A stretch of DNA of 64,000 bases from Erwinia billingiae Eb661. GTDB lineage: Bacteria; Pseudomonadota; Gammaproteobacteria; Enterobacterales; Enterobacteriaceae. The notes beneath the pieces are model-generated. The model saw only the letters and a program-made list of their open reading frames with translations. It was not told the DNA's origin and ran no database searches. The stretch is from positions 4,898,001-4,962,000 of the forward strand of contig NC_014306.1 of NCBI RefSeq assembly GCF_000196615.1. The letters are read 5' to 3'. Both the position numbers and the translations under genes were made by a program. How positions within the stretch are numbered: position 1 is the stretch's first letter; every line of letters begins with the position of its first letter. This document shows positions 57,147-64,000 of the stretch, one piece after another.

Positions 57147-58712
57147 ATGCCTTTCGCTCAGACCAGCCTGACAACGTCTGCCAAACGACCGCTGAAAACC
57201 GCGATCGCCAGGGCGCTGATCGTGCTTTTTGCCCTGCTGGCCGGTTATTTGATTGTGCTGATGTATGCGCAGGGAGAGTACCTGTTCGCCATTCTGACGC
57301 TCCTTCTCTCAAGCCTCGGCCTGTTTATTTATGGCAACCGCCGCGCGTACGCCTGGCGCTACGTCTATCCCGGCCTGGCGGGCATGGCCCTGTTCGTGCT
57401 GTTCCCGCTGGTGTGCACCATCGCCATCGCCTTTACCAACTACAGCAGCGTCCACCAGCTGACCTTCGAGCGGGCGCAGAGCGTGCTGATGGACCGGCAG
57501 TTCAGCGCCGATAACGCCTGGAACTTCGCGCTCTATCCGGATGGCGATCGGTGGCAGCTGGCCCTGACCTCGCCGGAAAACGGTGCGGTGATGGTCTCCA
57601 AACCGTTCGCCTTTAACGCCACCACGCCACAAACGCTGGAGATGGCGGCGCAAACCCTGCCGGAGACGGAGAAAGCCGGGCTGCGGGTGATCACCCAGAA
57701 TCGTCAGGCATTAAGCCAGCTCTCCGCCAGACTGGCTGACGGCACCCAGCTGCGCATGAGTTCGCTGCGCCAGTTCTCTGGCACCCAGCCGCTGTATCAG
57801 CTCAGCAAGAGCGATAATCTGCTGACCGACAGCCAGAGCGGCAAGGTGTACCGTCCCAATATGGACAGCGGTTTTTATCAGGCGATTGATGCCAAAGGCG
57901 GCTGGGAAACCGAGGTGCTGAGCCCCGGTTTTACCGTCGGTATTGGCTGGAAAAACTTCCTGCGCGTGGTGCAGGATGACGGCATCCAGAAGCCGTTCCT
58001 GTCGATTTTTGTCTGGACGGTGGTGTTCTCGCTGCTGACGGTTGTCCTGACCACCGCGGTCGGCATGGTGCTGGCCTGCGTGGTGCAGTGGGATGAACTG
58101 AAAGGCAAGGCGGCCTATCGCCTGCTGCTGATCCTGCCGTATGCGGTACCGGCGTTTATTTCCATCCTGATTTTCAAAGGGTTATTCAACCAGAGCTTCG
58201 GCGAGATCAACCTGGTGCTCAGCACCCTGTTCGGCATCAAACCGGCGTGGTTCAGCGACCCGCTGACCGCCAAAACCATGCTGATTATCGTCAACACCTG
58301 GCTCGGTTATCCCTACATGATGATTTTGTGTATGGGCCTGCTGAAAGCCATTCCCGACGACCTATATGAAGCCTCGGCAATGGATGGTGCCACGCCGGTG
58401 CAGAACTTCTTCCGCATCACGCTGCCGCTGCTGATTAAGCCGCTGACGCCGCTGATGATTGCCAGCTTTGCCTTTAACTTTAATAACTTTGTGCTGATCC
58501 AGCTGCTGACTAACGGCGGCCCGGACCGGCTGGGCACCACCACACCGGCCGGGCATACCGATCTGCTGGTCAGCTACACCTGGCGCATCGCCTTTGAAGG
58601 CGGCGGCGGCCAGGACTTTGGTCTGGCGGCGGCAATCGCCACGCTGATTTTCCTGCTGGTTGGCGGCCTGGCGGCCATCAATCTGAAAGCGTCACGAATG
58701 AAATTCGATTAA
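57147..58712 (+). CDS. malF: Maltose transport permease MalF
   Basis: 521 residues (E. coli 514). Eight membrane helices with the large P2 periplasmic loop (about residues 95-275). Coupling EAA loop: EASAMDGATPVQNFFRITLP. A GGATT ribosome-binding site precedes. Operon with malE and malG. Confidence 0.96.
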   Translation: MPFAQTSLTTSAKRPLKTAIARALIVLFALLAGYLIVLMYAQGEYLFAILTLLLSSLGLFIYGNRRAYAWRYVYPGLAGMALFVLFPLVCTIAIAFTNYSSVHQLTFERAQSVLMDRQFSADNAWNFALYPDGDRWQLALTSPENGAVMVSKPFAFNATTPQTLEMAAQTLPETEKAGLRVITQNRQALSQLSARLADGTQLRMSSLRQFSGTQPLYQLSKSDNLLTDSQSGKVYRPNMDSGFYQAIDAKGGWETEVLSPGFTVGIGWKNFLRVVQDDGIQKPFLSIFVWTVVFSLLTVVLTTAVGMVLACVVQWDELKGKAAYRLLLILPYAVPAFISILIFKGLFNQSFGEINLVLSTLFGIKPAWFSDPLTAKTMLIIVNTWLGYPYMMILCMGLLKAIPDDLYEASAMDGATPVQNFFRITLPLLIKPLTPLMIASFAFNFNNFVLIQLLTNGGPDRLGTTTPAGHTDLLVSYTWRIAFEGGGGQDFGLAAAIATLIFLLVGGLAAINLKASRMKFD

Positions 58713-58721
58713 GGAGGCGTT

Positions 58722-59612
58722 ATGGCCATGGTTAAACCGAAGTCTCAGCGGCTCAGGCTGCTGGTGACGCACCTGTTATTACTGAGCTTTGTCGCGCTGA
58801 TCCTGTTTCCGCTGCTGATGGTGTTTGCCATCTCGCTGCGGCCCGGCAACTTTGCCACCGGCAGCCTGATCCCGGAGACGGTTTCCTGGGATCACTGGAA
58901 GCTGGCGCTGGGGATCGCCGTCACCAACAGCGACGGCAGCGTCACGCCGCCACCGTTCCCGGTGATGCTGTGGTTATGGAACTCGATCAAGATTGCGGTG
59001 ATCACCGCCGCCGGCATCGTCACCCTGTCCACCACCTGCGCCTACGCCTTTGCCCGCATGAAGTTTCGCGGCAAAAGCTCGCTGCTGAAGGGGATGCTGA
59101 TTTTCCAGATGTTCCCGGCGGTGCTGTCGCTGGTCGCCCTGTACGCGTTGTTTGACCGCTTAGGCGTGTACGTGCCCTTCCTTGGGCTGAACACCCACGG
59201 CGGGGTGATTTTTGCCTATATGGGCGGCATCGCGCTGCACGTCTGGACCATCAAAGGCTACTTCGAAACCATCGATAACTCGCTGGAAGAAGCGGCGTCG
59301 CTGGACGGTGCCTCGCCGTGGCAGGCGTTCCGCCTGGTGCTGCTGCCGCTGTCGGTGCCGATCCTGGCGGTGGTGTTTATTCTGTCGTTTATTGCCGCCA
59401 TTACCGAAGTGCCGGTGGCGTCGCTGCTGCTGCGTGACGTCAACAGCTACACGCTGGCGGTGGGCATGCAACAGTACCTGAATCCGCAAAATTACCTGTG
59501 GGGCGACTTCGCGGCGGCGGCCATCTTATCGGCCATCCCGATCACCGCAGTGTTCCTGATCGCGCAACGTTGGTTAGTGGGTGGGCTGACGGCGGGAGGG
59601 GTGAAGGGTTAA
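58722..59612 (+). CDS. malG: Maltose transport permease MalG
   Basis: 296 residues, the same as E. coli MalG. Six helices and the EAA loop [20 protein letters not shown]. The conserved C-terminus ([15 protein letters not shown]) is present. Starts nine bases after malF behind AAGGAGG. Confidence 0.97.
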   Translation: MAMVKPKSQRLRLLVTHLLLLSFVALILFPLLMVFAISLRPGNFATGSLIPETVSWDHWKLALGIAVTNSDGSVTPPPFPVMLWLWNSIKIAVITAAGIVTLSTTCAYAFARMKFRGKSSLLKGMLIFQMFPAVLSLVALYALFDRLGVYVPFLGLNTHGGVIFAYMGGIALHVWTIKGYFETIDNSLEEAASLDGASPWQAFRLVLLPLSVPILAVVFILSFIAAITEVPVASLLLRDVNSYTLAVGMQQYLNPQNYLWGDFAAAAILSAIPITAVFLIAQRWLVGGLTAGGVKG

Positions 59613-59657
59613 GATTTTTTACCTGTAATACGGTTATTACAGCTAGTCCTGTGTCCT

Positions 59658-59684
59658 GGGTGGCCTTCAAGGCCACCCTTTTTT
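59658..59684 (+). terminator. Terminator between malG and malQ
   Basis: GGGTGGCCTT-ca-AAGGCCACCC followed by TTTTTT, a strong hairpin between convergent operons. Confidence 0.93.
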
Positions 59685-59698
59685 ATGCCTGCGTCCGG

Positions 59699-61780
59699 TC
59701 AGAGGACCGACACTTTCCTGCGGCGCTTATCCAGATCCTGAATCAGGCTGTTCACTTCGGCATCGGCAAACATCGCTTCCAGCGTCTGCGACAGCTTGCG
59801 TCGCCAGTTCGGATACTGATCGCTGGTGCCCGGCACGTTAACCGGCGCGGCCATATCCAACCAGTCTTCCGGTTGCAGCCCCAGCAGCGCGCTGGCGCTG
59901 TCCGCCACATAGCGTTGCAGGCCACGACGGATCGCCGGCGTCAGTTGGGCGGCCCGGTGCGCGGTTTTCACCGGCACGCAGCCATAGTGATGCAGGCCAT
60001 CCAGCAAGCCCTGACGGGCCTTCGCCCGGTCGGCGTACAGCGTCTCCAGCACCGCGTCATCGGTGTACAGCCCCAGCGTTTTACCCAGCGTTAAATCGTC
60101 CGCCTGCCAGTAGCTGCGCAGCGTCGGTAAATCGTGGGTGGTCAGCGTCGCCATCGCCTGCACCGGATAGGACTGCGGCGCGCGGAAGCTGTTCTCCGCA
60201 TCACGCTCAAAGTAGAGCACTTTGTAGGAGTAAACGCCGCCTTCACGCAGCTTGCTGACAATCTCCACCGGCACCGTGCCCAGGTCTTCGCCAATCACCA
60301 TGCAGCGGTGGCGCTGACTTTCCAGTGCCAGAATGGCCAGCAGATCGTCAACCGGGTACTGCACGTAGGCCCCCTTATCGGCGGTTTCACCCGCCGGGAT
60401 CCACCACAGACGCAGCAGCGCCATCACATGATCAATCCGCAGCGCGCCGCAGTGGATCATATTGGATCGCAGCAGATCGATAAAAGGCTGATAGCCCCGG
60501 TTGACCATCGCCCAGGGATCCATCGGCCGCAAATCCCAGTTTTGCCCCTGCGGACCGAGGATGTCCGGCGGCGCGCCGACCGAGGCTTTCAGGCAGTACA
60601 GCTCGCCATCACCCCAGGTTTCCGCGCCGCCTTCCACCACGCCCACCGCCAGATCGCGGTATAAGCCAATCGGCATCGCGGCCTGCTGGCTGAGCTGATA
60701 ACAGCGTTCAATCTGCGTTTCGGCCAGCCACTGCAGCCACAGGTAAAACTCCACCTCCGGCGCCTGCTGCTCGCAAAACGCCCGCACCACCGGACCGCGC
60801 GCGTTGCGGTAAGCGTCCGGCCAGGCGTTCCAGCCCTGTGCCCTGCCGGTTTCTTTCTCCAGATGGACATACAGCGCGTCATAGGCCGCCTGTAACCACA
60901 GGCTTTCGCCACCTTGCTTCACAAAGCGGGCAAACGCCTGGCGCTGCGCATCATCCGCCTTGCGCGCCATAAATTGCGGGTAGGCCAGACGCAGCCCCTT
61001 CAGCTTGAGTGCCATCACCGCGCTGTAATCCACCCAGTCGGTGGCGCGCACCGCCTGCAGAGCATGCTGCGTTTCCGCCGCCTGCCACCACTGCTGCGCG
61101 GCCTCGCTGTGCTTGAAATCGGGCACCGCAGCGACGTCGATATAAATAATATTCAGCCAGCGGCGGGACGAAGGACTGTACGGGCTGGCCGCTTCCGGAT
61201 CGCCGGGACAGAGCGCGTGGATCGGGTTGAGGCCGACAAACGCGCCGCCGCGTGAGGCGACCTGACTCAATAGCGTGCCGAGATCGCCAAAATCGCCGAT
61301 GCCCCAGTTGCTCTCCGAGCGCAGCGTATACAGCTGCACGCAGGCGCCCCACAGCTTTTTCCCCGCCAGCAGCGGCTCCGGTTCGAAGCAGCGTTTCGGG
61401 GCGACAATCACCCGGCATTCCCAGCTCTGCGTGCCCTGGGTGAGCGTCAAACGGTGATAGCCCGCCGCGATCGGCTCCGGCAGCGCCAGCGTCATGCGGC
61501 CGTTGACCCTGCCCTGCTGCTCGCTGCCGCTCTCCTGGCGAAACTGCCAGCTAAAATCGCCGTCGCCGTTAACCGGCAGGGCAAAACGCTCACCGCCGGT
61601 AAACACCCTGACGGTGGGCACCGGCCTGGCCGGCGGCCGCCGATCGTTGTTCCAGCCCATCGCCTGCAGCAGGTCGCGTTTGGTTTCAGCCGCAATCGCC
61701 TGAGGCTTGCCGTGGGCGTTAATAAAGCCGGAGGCAATGCCCGCCTCTCTGGCCGCCTGCTCAAGTGCATTATTTTCCAT
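59699..61780 (-). CDS. malQ: 4-alpha-glucanotransferase (amylomaltase) MalQ
   Basis: 693 residues (E. coli 694). GH77 features: ALRIDHVMALLRLWWIPAG with the nucleophile Asp, IGEDLGTVP with the acid/base Glu, LTTHDLPTLRSYW. Disproportionates maltodextrins and releases glucose. Begins nine bases after malP, in the standard malPQ order. Confidence 0.96.
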   Translation of the reverse strand: MENNALEQAAREAGIASGFINAHGKPQAIAAETKRDLLQAMGWNNDRRPPARPVPTVRVFTGGERFALPVNGDGDFSWQFRQESGSEQQGRVNGRMTLALPEPIAAGYHRLTLTQGTQSWECRVIVAPKRCFEPEPLLAGKKLWGACVQLYTLRSESNWGIGDFGDLGTLLSQVASRGGAFVGLNPIHALCPGDPEAASPYSPSSRRWLNIIYIDVAAVPDFKHSEAAQQWWQAAETQHALQAVRATDWVDYSAVMALKLKGLRLAYPQFMARKADDAQRQAFARFVKQGGESLWLQAAYDALYVHLEKETGRAQGWNAWPDAYRNARGPVVRAFCEQQAPEVEFYLWLQWLAETQIERCYQLSQQAAMPIGLYRDLAVGVVEGGAETWGDGELYCLKASVGAPPDILGPQGQNWDLRPMDPWAMVNRGYQPFIDLLRSNMIHCGALRIDHVMALLRLWWIPAGETADKGAYVQYPVDDLLAILALESQRHRCMVIGEDLGTVPVEIVSKLREGGVYSYKVLYFERDAENSFRAPQSYPVQAMATLTTHDLPTLRSYWQADDLTLGKTLGLYTDDAVLETLYADRAKARQGLLDGLHHYGCVPVKTAHRAAQLTPAIRRGLQRYVADSASALLGLQPEDWLDMAAPVNVPGTSDQYPNWRRKLSQTLEAMFADAEVNSLIQDLDKRRRKVSVL

Positions 61781-61789
61781 CGGGGCTCC

Positions 61790-64000
61790 TCAGCGCTTCG
61801 CCTGCCAGATCCGCTGTTGATAATCGCGGATCGATCGGTCGGAACTGAACATCCCGACGCGGGCGGTGTTCAGAATGGCACTGCGCGTCCACTGCGTGGC
61901 GTCGCGGTACAGCACGTCCACCCGTTGCTGGGCCGCGCAGTAATCGGCAAAGTCCGCCAGCACCAGATACGGGTCGCCGCCCGACAGCAGGCTATCCAAC
62001 AGCGGTTTGAACGCGGTTTTATCCCCGCCGCTAAAGAAACCGTTTTCCAGCTCTTTCAGCAGGCTGTTCAGGTGCTTATCCTGCTTACGCAGCTTCAGCG
62101 GATCATAACCCGCGCTCAGCAGGGCTTTCACCTCATCAACCGTCTTGCCGAAGATAAAGATATGCTCATCGCCGACCTGTTCAGCAATCTCCACGTTGGC
62201 TCCGTCGAGGGTGCCGACGGTCAGCGCGCCGTTCAGCGCCAGCTTCATATTGCCGGTGCCGGAGGCTTCTTTGCCCGCCGTTGAAATCTGTTCTGAGACG
62301 TCCGCCGCCGGGATCATCAATTCCGCCACCGACACCTTGTAGTCCGGGATAAACACCACCTTCAGACGATCGCCGACCAGCGGGTCGTTATTGATTTTTT
62401 CCGCCACCTTATTGATGGCGTGAATGATATTTTTCGCCAGGTAATAGCCCGGCGCGGCCTTGGCGCCAAACAGGAACACGCGCGGCACGCAGTCTCTTTC
62501 CGGGTTATCGCGCAGCTGGCGATACAGCGAAAGAATATGCAGCAGGTTAAGGTGCTGACGTTTGTACTCATGCAGACGTTTGATCTGCACATCGAAAATC
62601 GCCTCAGGATTGAGGGTGATGCCCATCGTTTGCTGAACATAGTGGGTCAGACGGCGTTTGTTTTCCTGCTTAATGTTCTGGTAAGCCTGCTGGAACGCGC
62701 GGTCATCGGCAAAGGCTTCCAGCCCTTTCAGCGCATCGAGATCGGTCAGCCATTCGACGTTCAGCTTGCTGTCGATCAGCGCGGCCAGCGCCGGATTACA
62801 CTGCTTCAGCCAGCGGCGCGGCGTGATGCCGTTAGTGACGTTATGGAATTTTTGCGGCCACAGCTGGTGATATTCCGGGAACAGATCCTTGACCACCAAA
62901 TCGGAATGCAGCGCGGCCACGCCGTTGACCGCAAAGCCGCTGACCACACACAGATTCGCCATGCGCACCTGCTTGTTCTGGTGGATAGAGAGCTTTTCCC
63001 ACACGCGTTTGTCGCCAGGCCAGCGCTGCTCAACCACCTTTTTAAAGCGGGCATTGATCTGCTTAATCAGCGAGAAATGGCGCGGCAGCAGGCTGCGGAC
63101 CAGCTTTTCATCCCAGCACTCCAGCGCTTCCGGCATCAGCGTGTGGTTGGTATACGCAAACGTCTGGCTGACAATGGTCCACGCGGCGTCCCACTCAAGC
63201 TGTTGCTCGTCCAGCAGAATGCGCAGCAGCTCCGGGATGGCGATGGTCGGATGAGTGTCGTTAAGCTGGATCACCTCATAGCGCGGTAAATCTTCAATTT
63301 TGCGGCCAAGGAAATGGTGGCGGCGCAGAATATCGGCCACTGAACAGGCGCACTGGAAATATTGCTGCATCAGGCGCAGACGTTTACCGGCCTGATGGTG
63401 ATCGTTGGGATACAGCACTTTGGTCAACTTTTCCGCCTCAACGCCCTGTTTTTCTGCCTTGAGGAATTCCCCGTCGTTAAACCGGCCCAGATCAAAAGGC
63501 TGCACCGCACCCGCTTTCCACAGGCGCAACGGCTGGGTGACGCCATTCTGATAACCCACCACCGGCAGGTCCCAGGCTTCCCCGCGCAGGGAGAATTCCG
63601 GAATCCAGTGTTCGCGTCCGTCATCCTGTTTCAGCAGCATGCCGCCAAAGCCAACATCCACCGACAGCGCGCTGTTGTGGCAGAACCACGGATAGCTTTC
63701 GCGGTGCCAGTTATCCGGCGCTTCCTGCTGCTCGCCGTCGCGGAACGACTGGCGGAACAGACCGTACTGGTAGTTCAGCCCATAACCGGTAGCCGGCTGG
63801 CCCACGGTGGCCATCGAGTCGAGGAAACAGGCCGCCAGCCGGCCTAAACCGCCGTTGCCCAGCGCCGGATCGACCTCCTGCTCCAGCACGTCCGCCAGCT
63901 CAACGCCCTGTTCTTTCAGCACTTCCTGCACCGGCGCCATCCAGCCGAGGTTAATCAGGTTGTTGGCGGTCAGGCGGCCAATCAGAAACTCCATCGAGAT
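61790..64000 (-). CDS. malP: Maltodextrin phosphorylase MalP (5' end outside the window)
   Basis: About 736 residues of roughly 800 are present; the sequence begins in [10 protein letters not shown], some 60 residues into the protein, and runs to the natural end [13 protein letters not shown]35 phosphorylase: [30 protein letters not shown], and the pyridoxal-phosphate lysine in [17 protein letters not shown]. Releases glucose-1-phosphate from maltodextrins. Gene order malP-malQ is usual; malT would be expected beyond the right edge. Confidence 0.96.
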   Translation of the reverse strand: MSMEFLIGRLTANNLINLGWMAPVQEVLKEQGVELADVLEQEVDPALGNGGLGRLAACFLDSMATVGQPATGYGLNYQYGLFRQSFRDGEQQEAPDNWHRESYPWFCHNSALSVDVGFGGMLLKQDDGREHWIPEFSLRGEAWDLPVVGYQNGVTQPLRLWKAGAVQPFDLGRFNDGEFLKAEKQGVEAEKLTKVLYPNDHHQAGKRLRLMQQYFQCACSVADILRRHHFLGRKIEDLPRYEVIQLNDTHPTIAIPELLRILLDEQQLEWDAAWTIVSQTFAYTNHTLMPEALECWDEKLVRSLLPRHFSLIKQINARFKKVVEQRWPGDKRVWEKLSIHQNKQVRMANLCVVSGFAVNGVAALHSDLVVKDLFPEYHQLWPQKFHNVTNGITPRRWLKQCNPALAALIDSKLNVEWLTDLDALKGLEAFADDRAFQQAYQNIKQENKRRLTHYVQQTMGITLNPEAIFDVQIKRLHEYKRQHLNLLHILSLYRQLRDNPERDCVPRVFLFGAKAAPGYYLAKNIIHAINKVAEKINNDPLVGDRLKVVFIPDYKVSVAELMIPAADVSEQISTAGKEASGTGNMKLALNGALTVGTLDGANVEIAEQVGDEHIFIFGKTVDEVKALLSAGYDPLKLRKQDKHLNSLLKELENGFFSGGDKTAFKPLLDSLLSGGDPYLVLADFADYCAAQQRVDVLYRDATQWTRSAILNTARVGMFSSDRSIRDYQQRIWQAKR

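Overview
The window is enterobacterial chromosome with accessory DNA set into it. Evidence for Enterobacterales: an eptB-type lipid A/Kdo transferase, a complete maltose regulon laid out as in the enterics, a selC tRNA-Sec gene carrying a P4-type satellite, ERIC repeats, and MalT/CRP-style control sequences. The single-locus arrangement of malEFG, malK-lamB-malM and malPQ, together with a three-subunit gluconate 2-dehydrogenase, would fit the Erwinia/Pantoea side of the order, but I cannot fix the genus from sequence alone.

Layout. 0.5-10.3 kb: mostly housekeeping genes (eptB; a three-gene molybdoenzyme/cytochrome b operon; ohr-ohrR; an HD/(p)ppGpp-hydrolase-like gene coupled to an NTF2-like gene; a nucleoside deaminase; an RcnB-like periplasmic protein; a Fic protein). 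10.4-21.8 kb: an AT-rich accessory block. It holds a stand-alone RNase A-like effector with its immunity gene, a lone HsdR-N-type nuclease, two small lipoproteins, a TetR regulator, a glutathione S-transferase gene broken by both an IS3-family element and a frameshift, DinB and monooxygenase-like genes, and a HEAT-repeat protein. Decayed copies of a LacI-type gene tail and of the tetR 5' region mark old duplications here. 21.9-36.3 kb: LacI regulator divergent from the gluconate dehydrogenase operon, a chemoreceptor, two very small ORFs, an Hsp20, a CspA-type protein, a quinone oxidoreductase/LysR pair, a DUF421 protein and a UV-damage endonuclease.

36.63-48.58 kb: an apparently complete P4-like phage satellite in the 3' end of selC, bounded by a 25-bp direct repeat. 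It has integrase, AlpA-type regulator, the small early operon, alpha primase-helicase, Sid, Psu and Delta. Two AT-rich cargo loci sit where P4-like elements carry defence genes. One is a lone Sll1717-family P-loop ATPase between delta and int. The other is a two-gene unit at the far att end: a TauD-like Fe(II)/2-oxoglutarate dioxygenase translationally coupled to a protein with a HEPN-like R-x4-H motif and a zinc ribbon. That pair is my main candidate for an undescribed system.

48.7-64 kb: a compact ArsR/ACT/monooxygenase operon, a divergent isochorismatase-like hydrolase with a GlxA-type AraC regulator, then the maltose/maltodextrin locus: malM, lamB and malK leftward, malE, malF and malG rightward from a shared control region with several MalT-box-like sequences, and malQ-malP leftward, with malP running off the window. 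All family assignments come from reading motifs and recalled homologues; no database search was run.
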